Under the pieces are notes generated by a model. That model was given only the letters and a program-made list of their open reading frames with translations. It was not told where the DNA came from and made no database searches. A program made the translations under genes and the position numbers. Positions 25,740-35,921 of a stretch of DNA of 64,000 nucleotides are shown here, one piece after another (positions within the stretch are counted from its first letter, which is position 1; the number at the start of each line of letters is the position of its first letter). The DNA is from Gnetum montanum (Eukaryota; Streptophyta; Gnetopsida; Gnetales; Gnetaceae): positions 37,741 to 101,740 of the forward strand of contig MNCI01017751.1 in NCBI GenBank assembly GCA_015680685.1, in the 5' to 3' direction.

Positions 25740-26575
25740 TGATGAGTGGTGAGGTACCTCTACACTCAACCATACGAATACGAGCATTACATGTGCTATC
25801 CAGGTCGAACTCTGCAGACTAAGTGCCTACACACCTTATGGAACACCTTAGGTTAATCAATCATTGTCCCCCCAAGCTTACTTGTATTTGTCACGGTTGT
25901 ATGGTTAAGTAAGCTTGAGGCATTTGATTTTTATATCTTTTATGTTTTTATCGCCTATGCTAAGAGAGGAAAGGGTGAAGAGACTAAGTAACTAACTTTA
26001 ACTAACTAAGCTTTAATCATCCTAGCATCAGTATCCGTTCTCACTTGCCATTTCACACCCTGAACCAATGCAACGCTGCTGGGATTACCAAACGCTATTC
26101 ATTACTGGGATTACCAAGTGTAATGCACATGCTCGAAGCGGTCGTACTGAATGCATGTAACTATGAGAGTTGAGGGTTTAGAGAGATTAAGTCTTTAAGA
26201 AAGCATTTAAACAATTAACAATAATTAAAGTCCTATTTAGCTTAGTCCATGCACTGCAAGGTTTATCCAAAAGTTCATCTTTATTGCCATACACAATTGT
26301 GTGCTCAAGTACAGAATTGCTCGAATAAGGATTCGTTCACTTTGGGACTCCTATTGCGGGCACATGGTAATTATTCTAACACTGGAATGGAAAAATGGCA
26401 AGAATTTGGCTAAGGTCTAGATCTAGATGGAGAAACAAGGAAGAGCCACCTCTTATTTATAGAACTAGCGGTGGGTTGTGATATCGCATATGTGATATCA
26501 CAGGGAAGGATGCGTTATTGCGTATGCGATATCATGTATGTGATATTGCGGCCTATGCGATATCGTGTCCCATCA
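25740..26575 (-). repeat. 3' LTR of the gag-protease element
   Basis: Plus-strand ends are TGATGAGTGG...CCCATCA. On the sense (minus) strand the U3 side lies near 26575. Similar to 31930-32734 throughout. It is about 30 bp longer because of extra copies of a GATATC-containing repeat near its U3 end. Confidence 0.9.
26480..26570 (-). promoter_or_regulatory. GATATC palindrome cluster in LTR U3
   Basis: Within about 90 bp the words 'gatatcgcatatgtgatatc', 'tgcgatatcatgtatgtga' and 'tatgcgatatcg' give five or more GATATC or GATATTGC cores in direct and inverted orientation. The other LTR has fewer (32668-32725). Short palindromes in U3 can be transcription-factor sites; that role is inference. 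Confidence 0.5.
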
Positions 26576-26588
26576 TACCCCCATGACT
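26576..26588 (-). promoter_or_regulatory. Polypurine tract beside the 3' LTR
   Basis: On the minus strand AGTCATGGGGGTA directly precedes the LTR start TGATGGGA. This is the expected place of the plus-strand primer. Its core AGTCATGGGG recurs inside the element (see 27130, 28461 and 29733). Confidence 0.6.
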
Positions 26589-28746
26589 GAATAAAAACTA
26601 GTCCTCAAGTTCCTTACAAAATATTGGGAAGGTATGGGATTATTGACTTAAATGGAACTAATGGTGAATGGGATGACATGTGAATGGATCATCATTACAA
26701 AACATGACAAAATTAGTGTTCATGACAACAAGAGTGAACACTTTATACATTTGACATCATGCCTCATTTGGTAGCTGAGAGAGAAAGAGAGAGAGAAAGA
26801 AGTTTTGTTGTTGCCAACGCCAAGATTGCACATTTTGTTGTCTATCCGTAAGCATGCCATTAATCTCATTCCTTGCATAACTACTTCAGCACCGGTCCAT
26901 TCCAAGTGTTCCCTCTAGATCCAATCTGTTGTTGTATGATTGCCATCTGCACACACAACACAGTCTTATATTAGCAAGGGTAAATAAATCATAATGCAAT
27001 TGATACCTTGCTTCGGTGTAAGGTCCATTGGCTGGGTTGTGATATGGCTGATATGGATATGGAGATATAATATTGGTGACTACCGAAGGTGCAGGGGCTA
27101 GGAGAAAATTGAAAAAATTACGTCAGGACCCCCATGACTAAGAGCGAACCTCCGGTAGCGATAGAATGGAAAAAGAAAAGAAATAAGAAAGGTGGAGAAA
27201 AAGAGAAAATTGTAACGTCGATGAAATGGATGTCAAGATGGAAATGAACAAAATAGAGTTGATTGCAAAAATGTTAAGGGAAAGAATTTAACTAGTGCAC
27301 CAAATAGGAATGCTAGTGGGTCCTCCCCAAAGTAGGCTCATGTGCTTAATGCCCTGACAAACCCACATTCAAAGAGTCCGTAGGCTCTGGAAATGTCATT
27401 TGGAACAAGAGTTAAAGTCTTAACCACAAGAATTTACCACAAAGAAAACAATGCGTCAACCAAAATATACATTAATGATACAACCAACAATGAGGTGAAC
27501 AATGGAGGAAGAACGATGGAAAGAAGAGAATGGAATGGAGTCTCAAGAACAAGGTGGTATATAGCCCCTTGTGTATTTAATGATTAATGTAACATAATAG
27601 ATCCCATTCCAAGTCTGGCCTCAAACAAACCACATCCAGTGACTTCGCATTAATGCATTCGGCCAATCCATCCACTTGAAGTAACAAGAATGCATTCCTC
27701 AAAGAGCCACCACCATTCCAACAAAACAAGGGAGGAAAAAGTAGGAAGTGAGGAAGGGCCTTGGTTAGAGGGAACATGTTTTTAGTTCCATAACTAGTGC
27801 TTGTAGCCCAAATGATTATTTCGTCTAAGGGATGTGCTTTGAATTCTCACTTTTTTTGTTGTTTTTCATGAGAACCACACCATGCAAAGACTTATTATTT
27901 TTATTTTTATTCACTCAGCTTCCTAATAATTGGGTAACATTGAAATGGTAAGAAAACTCAAGCAGAAAACATCCAAGCACCCAAGTTCCCTTGAAGCCAC
28001 ACCCTTTTCAATCCTTGAGTCCTTCCTTAGTTTGAGAAATGCCCAGTCATCGATTCGTTTATAGTTCTTATTATTTTGAAGAAAGGAATTGTATAGTTCC
28101 AATCCAAGAGAGACCATAGAGATTTATGGATGGATGCATGGATGGTGTGGACTCATTGCCTGCTATATCAAAAGAACCATACCTTAGCATTAGCATTGTA
28201 ACTTAAAGGTAAAAACCAAACATTAGCAACCAATGGAAAATAGTTCATACCATCATTAAGAGCACTTATTGGGTGACAAACTTAGCAAAATGGAGAACAC
28301 ACACACACAAATAAAAGAAAAAGTATAAACGATGTTGTAAAACAAAAAAAAGAAAAGTTAAAAAAATTTGTAAAACAAAAATGTGCAAAACAAAAATGTG
28401 TAAAACAAAAACTTAAAAAGAAACTAAGGGCCTCAAATGATCAGCATAGGTGGTCATCTTCCCCATGACTGAATTGAAAGGGAGAGATCCAAAATAATGA
28501 GCGCTTATTTGAATTTTTTAGAAGTGTCCAACTTCTCCCAATTGATGTTTTTAAATTAAGAGTTGGAAGTTGGTGACGCTCATACTCCAATGTATCTATG
28601 CTTTTGTTGTGGTTGCAAGTTGTTCACCTAGTTAGTTCCATGCATATTGGTGGGTTGCTCTCTTGATTAGTTGTCAACCACTGGGTATTCTCTTGTTGTG
28701 TGGTTGCTACATATAGGCACCTTTGTATCTAAGTTTCCTAGGCACA
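26589..28746 (-). other. 3' internal region of the gag-protease element, no pol genes
   Basis: Downstream of the protease in the element's own direction. I see no RT, RNase H or integrase motif on either strand. Simple repeats include GAGAGAAAGAGAGAGAGAAAG near 26776-26803, (AC)6 near 28299-28311 and a 'gtaaaacaaaaatgt' tandem repeat at about 28345-28412. The ORFs at 27393-27587, 27777-27577 and 28117-27923 lack recognisable features. Two internal copies of the CCCCATGACT motif lie here. Confidence 0.6.
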
Positions 28747-29238
28747 CTAGTTACATACAGGAAATACTGAGCACTCCTGTACATCATCACCCTCTTTATC
28801 ACTATATGTGATGCATGGAACTTTCTTCTTCTCAATCTTTCCATAAGAGTTTTCCTTAGATATTTCCAGGGAAAGATCACGGATTCCTAGGCATGAATTT
28901 ATGGTACTTAGCCATGCCCTTCCCATTATAATTTGGAAGTCCCCTTTATTATTGTTGACTTCTATCACTAGGAAATTAGCTAGGTATGAACAACCACACA
29001 CAGTGGTAACAATGTCCTCCACAAGTCCCAAGGGGACAGTGATGGACTGGTCAAACAGCTCTAATTGAATATTGCTTTTCTTGAGTGGAGGTAGGTTCCA
29101 AGCTTTATACATTTCTTGCGATATTAAGTTGACTCCGGAACTTGAGTTAAGAAGAGCCTTACGTGGTTCATTCCCAGCGACTTGGAGGTAGATTAAAGGA
29201 CTTCTGGGGTCAGAGAGTTTGCTAAGAAGGTGGTCCAC
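28747..29238 (-). pseudogene. Retroviral-type aspartic protease relic with lost catalytic Asp
   Basis: A 163-codon frame with the fold signature of Ty3/gypsy proteases. 'KALLNSSSGVNLI' (residues 27-39) is the active-site loop, normally LLDSG(A/S)-VNL, and 'FQIIMGRAWLS' (about residues 101-111) corresponds to the ILGR-W/F flap-side motif. Codon 31 (29146-29148) is AAC, so the catalytic Asp is Asn, and the usual Gly two residues later is Ser. Such a protein should not cleave Gag-Pol. The frame itself is otherwise open over its length, ending at a natural-looking stop. It lies between the Gag/Pro-rich linker and a region that lacks pol. Confidence 0.85.
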
Positions 29239-30269
29239 CTTTATCTAGTCAATGATTATATGTATTAACATAACCGTGTGCATTGAGCTCTGTTGTTGGT
29301 TTGAAAGGAGCTCCAAAGCCTTTCTTGATGGAGGAGTGGTCATAGACTCAACCGCTTGTGGTTGTCAGCTTGTTTGGACTGTTGATTCTAAAGAAAGGTC
29401 TTCTCTTTGTACAGTTTTTAGAACTAGTAGTGGGTTGAAGGTTCACAGCTCTCGTAGCATTATGTTGCTGCGGTTGAATAGGGAGTTCCCCTTGCATCGT
29501 TGGAGCGGGTGGTAGTGGAACTATTGGCATAAGAGATGTGGATGGATTTGGAGGATGGTATGCATGTGGAGTGTCTCTTCTAGGAGAGGGAGTCCTAAAA
29601 TACTCCCAAACTTGGTAGTGACATTGTGGAGTTACGTGACCCATAGAGTCACTTGGAGAAACCGGCTGCTACACGTAATAGCCATACGGGTCTAGTTTCC
29701 GGTAAGGATATTGTTATCTAGGCAGTGACATCCCCCATGACTATGGGTATTGCCATTGTTGGTGTTGCTTGATAGGTTGTGACGGAGTTCCACTTGGATA
29801 ATATGTTAAGGGTTGGTGGAACTGCCTTGGATTACCTTGGGGATAAGGTAACCTTCGAGGTGCTTTCCCGTTTGTTAAGTCTTGGGTTGAGTGCATACAC
29901 CTCAGACTCTTACAGATGTGTGATTATTGGGAAACATCCCTTAGGATGGTCATACTAGCATATTTCACATCCATCGTCATCATTTGTATTGGAATCCACA
30001 ACCTCATAGGTGATAGTCATTTTTCCCTTACCCTTGTTACGTGCATGGTCTGAATCTCTCCTCTTTTTCTTATCATGGTCACTACTTCACTCCTTAGACT
30101 CCTCTACGATTTTTAAAATAGTTTTAAATCTATTGTCTAAGGAGTCCCACATTTGATCTACCTTAGTCGATGCTTTGGTTGTTAACTTTTGAAGCGGCAA
30201 GGTTTTTCTATTCACCAACTCCTCGAGTGGTGACTCATCCTCTTCCTCACAGAATCTTACTCCCTTGTT
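29239..30269 (-). pseudogene. Pro/Ser-rich Gag-protease linker relic
   Basis: Minus-strand frames here are rich in Pro, Gln, Ser and Thr (for example 29644-29348 with 'PNPSTSLMPIVPLPPAPT'). They are interrupted by several stops and a frame change. The segment joins the Gag core to the protease, as the nucleocapsid/linker does in Ty3/gypsy elements. I could not find a clear CX2CX4HX4C zinc knuckle. A CCCCATGACT motif sits at 29733-29742. Confidence 0.45.
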
Positions 30270-30905
30270 TCAGAGGGAAGAATCATGGTTATACTCTTCC
30301 GCACTTTCCCTTTTTTGTATCTCTCCTTCTTCCTTGGCTACTTGCTCCAACAGTCTATGAACTTCATGGGACCTAAGCTCAGATAATCTCCCTTGGGCAT
30401 ATGTTCCAAGGGTTCTCCTCGTTTCATGTCTTAGCCCATCTACGAGGTAGCGAAGTTGATCTCGTTGTGTGTAACCATGACCTAGAAAATGATGTAGCAA
30501 TGCATAATATCGGCCCATGGTAGCATCCAAGGGTTCATGATTACCCTACTTCCATCCTTGGATCTATTTCTGCAAGTTGGACACTCTAGAGTACGTTTGA
30601 TATTTATCGTTGAATAGTTCTAGCATTGTACCCCATCATCTAAGAGATTCCAGTTCTAAGGACCAGTACCAAATTTCTGCTTCTTTTATGAGTGTCCTTG
30701 GGAATAACTTTAACTTTTGCCACTCATTTTTGATATTCTACAAGGCACAGGCATCGTGAAATTCCTGTAAGTGGTTTTGTGGATTAGCGTTGTATCCCCC
30801 CTCGAATCGTGAGATATTATTCATGTCTAGTCTCTTGATTCGGCTATCTTTCTGGTGCCTTGTAGGTATCCTCACAACCTCCATAATATCTAACATAATT
30901 TGGGT
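30270..30905 (-). pseudogene. Retrotransposon Gag core relic
   Basis: The minus-strand path begins 'MLDIMEVVRIPTRHQKDSRI' and includes 'FEGGYNANPQNHLQEFHDAC'. Then come 'KLKLFPRTL', 'AEIWYWSLE', 'FNDKYQTYSRVSNLQK' and 'LVDGLRHETRRTLGTYAQG'. This matches the Retrotrans_gag pattern: F-G-dP-HL--F--C, LFP-L--A--WY, W--L---F, and a C-terminal GL--E-R. Three or more stops interrupt the first half. The last 86 codons (30530-30270) are open. It encodes the capsid-forming part of an Athila-like Gag. Confidence 0.8.
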
Positions 30906-31028
30906 GGCAAGTAGGGGTTCTTCATTGTCATTTCTCTCATGGTGTCTATGATGTCTATGTGGTTCCCAACTTTTCCTTCTTCCATGCCTTGATTCTCTCG
31001 AATGCCCTCGTCCTCGCTCTTGACTCTC

Positions 31029-31784
31029 TCATCGAGGTCTCTCATATTTCTTACCCTTATCCTCACTGTTGTGCTCTTTGTGACTATGTCCTAATGTGGA
31101 AGGAGAGGGTGAATGATGCGATGAAGGTGAAGAAGAAGGGGAACCATCGCCATGACGATGTTTCTTACCTTCTCTTCGGTGGCTACGGCCCCGATCGTGA
31201 TGACAATTAGACCGCCTATCCTTATCATTTGTTTGTGTTCCCTCATTGAACACTTGGTGTCCATGGGGATAAGAACCAGGGTTATGAATCATGGAGTGTA
31301 GGTTTTGATACCTTGCCTCCTCACCATCGTTAGGAGGGGGAACATCATTTGATAGAGAACCTGTTATAACTGGTTCACCATCTCCAATTTCTCTTAGGAC
31401 GTGCGAAACCCTTTTACTCCTCAATGATGTATGGTAGCTCTCTCGCTATGAGTCCCTTAAATGTTGCGCTGCTGTGGGACAGTAATCACATGCAACGTAT
31501 TCAATGTATAGCTGCATCATGTCTATCTGTGCAAGAGCACGAAGGAGCATGTTAGGGACTGCATGATTTGGGGGTAACACTATGTTACCTTGCAAGTCTC
31601 GCCAACACAGTTGTTCATCTTGATGGAGGAAAAAGGTAAAATTGGATATATACTCATCATGATAAGTATACACAACCTGATACTCTTGAGGAATTGGTGG
31701 ATCTGGGTTACATGTGTTAGACCGCCAACTATCTCTTGTGTGATCCCTAGGTGGTGAAGTGCTTTTATGAGAAGAAGAAGACAT
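31029..31784 (-). pseudogene. N-terminal Gag-region ORF, Ser/Arg/His-rich
   Basis: Two open pieces, 31784-31446 (112 codons, starting MSSSSHKSTSPPRDHTRDSW) and 31424-31029 (131 codons), are separated by one stop. The second ends in a very basic, low-complexity stretch of Arg, His, Ser and Pro (for example 'HRREGKKHRHGDG'). The first methionine lies about 130 bp downstream of the primer site, which suits the Gag start of this element. The first piece has an acidic/aromatic block (YTYHDEYISNFTFFLHQDEQ) that I do not recognise. Confidence 0.6.
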
Positions 31785-31910
31785 TGTTCTCTTGTTGATG
31801 TGCTCTTGACCGTTGTTTAAATTTTCTTTTGATTAACCCTAAGGGTTCATTTAAGCTTCCCAACTATGTGGATGATTTCCTATGTTCTACTTAGTGCACA
31901 AACAACTTAG

Positions 31911-31928
31911 TCCCCAGCAATGGTGCCA
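31911..31928 (-). promoter_or_regulatory. Primer-binding site, tRNA-Asp type
   Basis: The minus strand reads TGGCACCATTGCTGGGGA, 1 bp from the LTR. The complement of plant tRNA-Asp 3' end is TGGCGCCGTTGCCGGGGA. All three differences are at CpG sites of the expected sequence (CG to CA twice, CCGG to CTGG once). tRNA-Asp priming is typical of Athila-lineage elements. Confidence 0.85.
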
Positions 31929-31929
31929 A

Positions 31930-32734
31930 TGATGAGTGGCAAGGTACCCCTACACTCAACCATATGAATACGCGCATTACACGTGCGATCCAGTTGAACT
32001 CCATAGATAAGTGCCTACACACCTTATGAAACACCTAAGGTTAATCAATCGTTGTCCTCCCAAGCTTACTTGTATTTGTCATAGTTGTATGGTTAAGTAA
32101 GCTTGAGGCATGTGATTTTTATATCTTTTATGTTTTTATTGTCTATGCTAAGAGAGGAAAGGGTGAAGAGACTAAGTAACTAACTTTAATTAACTAAGCT
32201 TTAATCATCCTAACATCAGTATCCATTCTCACTTGCCGTTTCATACCCTGAACCAATGCAATGCTGCTAGGATTACCAAACGCTATTCGTTACTGGGATT
32301 ACCAAGTGTAACGCATGTGCTCGAAGCGGTCGTACTGAATGCACGTAACTATGAGAGTTGAGGGTTGAGAGAGATTAAGTCCTTAAGAAAGCATTTAAAC
32401 AATTAACAATAATTAATTCCTATTTAGCTTAGTCCATGCACTGCAAGGTTTATCCAAAAGTTTGTCTTTATTGCTGTACAAAATTGTGTGCTCAGGTACA
32501 GAATTGCTCGAATAAAGATCCATTCACTTTGGGACTCCTAATGTGGGTACATGGAAATTATTCTAACTTTGGAATGGAAAAATGGCAAGAGTTTGGCTAA
32601 GGTCTAGATCTAGATGGAGAAACAAGGGAGAGCCACCTCTTATTTATAGAACTGGTGGCGGGCTACGATATCGTGTATGCGATATTGCAGGAAAGGACGC
32701 GATATCGTGACCCATGTGATATCGCATCCCATTA
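31930..32734 (-). repeat. 5' LTR of the gag-protease element
   Basis: Begins TGATGAGTGG immediately beside the primer site. It ends CCCATTA, where the terminal CA has decayed to TA by one transition. Shared words with the other LTR include 'cctacactcaaccata', 'gttgtatggttaagtaagct' and 'gtctagatctagatggag'. Confidence 0.9.
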
Positions 32735-32739
32735 GTAAT
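32735..32739. repeat. Target-site duplication GTAAT (right copy)
   Basis: Matches 25735-25739 exactly. The pair proves that 25740-32734 inserted as one unit and has not been rearranged at its ends since. Confidence 0.9.
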
Positions 32740-33052
32740 AAATATTAATTTCCTAAGTACGAGAAAGTAATATGCATTTAAAGTAGAATGCTTAAAAATA
32801 AACTTAGTGCTAATTCAAGTGCTTCAATAGAAGGAATCAATCTTGATTTTATTTTGGTTATGCAGAAGTTTCTAGGGACATCATACTTCGAATAAAACAA
32901 ATTGCAAGAGTTTCATTACAAAAATTACCAAAGATGCCATAAATGTGTATGATGTGTGCATTTATATAGGCTTTGGGTGTATTAGAGTCGATGCATATGC
33001 ATCAATGCATTAAAGGATATGTCAACATAGTTGACCGATAGATAGTTCATCA
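32740..33052 (-). repeat. Old Athila-like 3' LTR, right fragment
   Basis: Continuation of the LTR interrupted at 25739. It ends 'ttcatca' just before 'tgcccccacgactaactaaaaac'. That matches the younger LTR end 'cccatca' followed by 'tacccccatgactgaataaaaac', so this is the LTR/polypurine junction of a related, older element. Combined length with the left piece is about 788 bp, close to the 805-836 bp of the younger LTRs. Confidence 0.75.
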
Positions 33053-33645
33053 TGCCCCCACGACTAACTAAAAACTCATTCTTAAGTGAACAAAAAACAT
33101 GAAAGAGTTGTTTATAAAATTAAGGAAGTATGGGGTTGATAATAGATAGAATAACAAAAATAATAGACAAAATCTGAGTGCCATATTTCAAAAACATTAA
33201 AGTGGTTATAAAATTTAACATTAAACAAAATTTGGATGCTTGACTAAACTTTGGTAGTTGTTGGCTAGATGAGGTGGATCAAAATGATGTTTTCACACTG
33301 TGCCTAGATGTGGAGGCTCCTGTGGCTTAGATGGTCATTCATCATGTCTTGGTCATGCTAGTGGTCTGGGCTACTTTGTTGTTGCTGTTGTTGCTTCAGA
33401 AAACTTAAAAGCATCCAATAAGGCTTTAATATTTTCTTCCTTGCTTCATGGGTTGTTGATGGTCCAAGAAACATCATCTAGATTGGCTAGTATTAGCACA
33501 TCCTACATGTATGACATTGTAGGAAACATTTATTTCACGTTGACAAACCATGCTACGAAATATTTATGTTTGATATCAAACGTCTGGACATGGTTCTATA
33601 GTTTCTAGTAGTTATTCATCTTCTTGGTCAACTTCTTGGAAACTA

Positions 33646-34477
33646 TCATTGGTCTTCGAATATATTCTTAAGAACCTCAAGCTCTACTTTAGACACTTCT
33701 AATCTGTGTTTCATTTTCTTATGGAGCTTAAACTCCACCTTATAAAAGAGGTAGGAGCTAGTGACTTGTTTCGTGAACTCTAATATGGGTCTTCTAGTTG
33801 TTAGCATTGACAAATTTGCATAGTGGAGGTTATCTAACTCCATGTATTCTATCATCTCCTCAATCTACAACTTCTTCAAGAGATTTTTTACTTGGTTATA
33901 TGTATTGAGTCCATCAAATATAGGCTATCATGCATCATCCCTTTGCTAGAATTTCTGTAGAGCTTAGTTCACCTTCTCATTTTCTAGTTTGATTGCATTT
34001 TCATTGATCTCTTTAACCATCCTAACATTGTCCTTATAATGATTTTTAACTTTTTCATACTTGAGGGCCTTTTTTTTCTAGGTGATGATCTCAATGGTAG
34101 TCCTTTGGTGCAGGGCATGAATCTCCTCTGTTGAGATATTTTTATTCTCTGTAGCCAACCTCCTAACATATTTATTTATCTTGGCAAGTTTTCCTATGGT
34201 TGATGGATGTACTAAAGAAATTTCTTCTTTTTCTTCTTAGCTTTTCACAGGCATTGGTTTTTCCGAGTTAGGATGAGATTCTCCTTGCACATGTCTTGAA
34301 GATCACAACTAGTAGAGTTCATCATTTTTTCAGATAGTTACACATCAAAGATAGTTATTTCTTTAGCATTCTTAGGCTTTTGGAGTCTATGCTAAAGCTA
34401 TTGAAAAGTGTCATCTATGGTAAGTTGAGACTTGAGAATGGATGGATCTAACAAGTGGGCTCTTAGTTTTGCAATCT
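33646..34477 (-). pseudogene. Coiled-coil-like ORF relic, downstream part
   Basis: A minus-strand path from about 34477 to 33646 is rich in Lys, Glu, Leu and Asn, with heptad-like spacing and about five stops or shifts. Recognisable words are 'IGKLAKINKYVRRLATENKN', 'YKDNVRMVKEINENAIKLEN' and 'MIEYMELDNLHYANL'. No named domain. It occupies the position between integrase and 3' LTR of the old Athila-like element. Its upstream part lies beyond the inserted chromovirus at 41072. It could be the element's env-position ORF or a captured sequence. Confidence 0.4.
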
Positions 34478-35418
34478 TGGAGCAGGTTCACTCCTTAAGA
34501 TTTCATCTTTAAACCATTAAATCCAAATAATATGAAAGATAAACCAAATTGCTAGAAAATAAGAAACTAGCTATCTTCAATTATCAAATGAGAATATTAT
34601 AATACAATGGATTTCAAATCCAAGGATCCAACATACTCCCACACACTCACACTATTGTAGATCTTGAGGCTCTAAAATCTCACAAGATTGATCAATGTAA
34701 GACTTAATCTTCAAATCTAATCTCACACATAGATATGAAATCCAACCCAAGAGGCAAAGAGTTATAGCCAAGATCACATAAAAACTTGGCCTTAGACATT
34801 CATCTACATACATGAAATCCCTCTTCCAACTATCTTCTCACCTCTCTTAAGGTCTTGGGATGTCTCTTCCCTTACACAAGCTCTCCTTGGTCTTTTATTA
34901 CTTTCTTGTTTCTTGTTATCCATCATGGACATAGAACATGATTATAACAACCCAAAAATCCTAGGAAATTTTCCCAAATAACTTTCTAGGAGTTTCCCAC
35001 ATGTATCTTAATTTTCCTATATGTTTCCCATTGAAACTACCACACTAGAGCTTTACTAGGTTGAACGAGATGTCTCTCAGTCTTCTAAGATGTTTCCTTG
35101 TTAATTCTAAATGCTATTGAGATGCGTCACATGAGTATGAGATGTCACCTTTGAGGACAAGATGTCTTCCTAATGTCAGAGACATCTCCTCATGATCCAA
35201 GACATCTTGTATAAGACATCTTATCACCAACAAGATGTCTCCTCTAAGAAGATTGTAATTCAGTGGAGATGTTTCCTCTAAACTCGAGAAGTCTCCTATA
35301 AAACCTCATGTCTCAGCCAAGACATCTCATGGACCTCCAAGACATCTTTCTAGAGCTAAAACTTACAACAAAAAATTTTAGGAAAAAGTACAAGTGAATT
35401 AGAAGAGGTGTCCCTACA
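34478..35418 (-). repeat. 3' LTR of the chromovirus
   Basis: Plus-strand ends are TGGAGCAGG...TCCCTACA. On the minus strand it starts TGTAGGGACACC right after a G-rich purine tract. Colinear with 40181-41071 ('ttcactc', 'aaaccattaaatc', 'aatatgaaagataaa', 'caatggatttcaaatccaag', 'gaggcaaagagttatagcca'). Confidence 0.85.
35060..35350 (-). promoter_or_regulatory. AGATGTCT/AGACATCT motif cluster in LTR U3
   Basis: About fourteen copies of AGATGTCT, GAGATGT, AAGACATCT or GACATCTC lie within 290 bp, in both orientations, many at 20-30 bp spacing. The 5' LTR has the matching cluster at about 40765-41055. The self-complementary half-site (AGACATCT/AGATGTCT) is typical of a bound U3 repeat array. 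No known factor is assigned. Confidence 0.55.
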
Positions 35419-35440
35419 TTAGCTCTCCCACCCTTCAAAA
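35419..35440 (-). promoter_or_regulatory. Polypurine tract of the chromovirus
   Basis: On the minus strand GAAGGGTGGGAGAG lies just before the LTR start, the usual place for plus-strand DNA priming. Confidence 0.6.
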
Positions 35441-35447
35441 AGTGAAC

Positions 35448-35630
35448 TCAAGTAAATAATGAAGTAGGCATAGAAGTGATCTTCCACTCTACAAGTTTGA
35501 TTTCATGGACCCATATAACATCATTAGTAGATTGGTCCTTCCAATGAACCAAGTACTCATGCCTCTTTACTCCCCAAGTGCTTGAAGCTCCCCTCTTCTT
35601 AACTATAATTGCCTTCTTTTTATTTTTCAA
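35448..35630 (-). pseudogene. Chromodomain at integrase C-terminus
   Basis: The 60-codon frame contains 'KRHEYLVHWKDQSTNDVIWV' followed by an acidic-amphipathic helix (HEIKLVEW). This matches the chromodomain core EYLVKWKG-----ATW-----L. The aromatic cage residues Tyr and Trp are present; the usual Gly after K is Asp. It ends shortly before the purine tract, as in plant chromoviruses. A poly-Lys stretch precedes it. Confidence 0.8.
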
Positions 35631-35921
35631 GGTTTGGACTTCTCAGTAGCCCCCTTCAATTCATTGATGCTACCTTGTATGATCTCCTCATAGTAGATCC
35701 ATGGTAGTGCACAAGATCTGCAAAATTAAAAACAAAATAAATACATACCAACATCATTGGGTAAGTTAATCTTGAAAGCATTATCATTAATCTTGACCTT
35801 AATTTTGAAAGGCCCTATCTTCTTGGCTTTCAACTTGGAGAAGTTAATACCTCTCAACCATTTCTTCTTCAAGTGCATCCAAAACAAGTCACCAATAACA
35901 AAAGTTGACTTTTTTTTACCC

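Larger units (their letters stand above)
25740..32734 (-). mobile_element. Complete non-autonomous Athila-related LTR retrotransposon (gag + protease only)
   Basis: A 6,995-bp unit with LTRs of 836 bp (left, 3') and 805 bp (right, 5'), a GTAAT duplication, a tRNA-Asp-type primer site at 31911-31928 and a short G-rich purine tract beside the left LTR. From the right, the interior encodes a basic/Ser-rich N-terminal ORF, a Gag core, a Pro-rich linker and an aspartic protease. About 2.2 kb without reverse transcriptase, RNase H or integrase motifs follow. It must have depended on enzymes of a partner, perhaps the related old Athila-like element it landed in. Several frames are broken by stops. 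LTRs differ mostly by transitions and are roughly 90-95% alike by eye. Confidence 0.9.
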
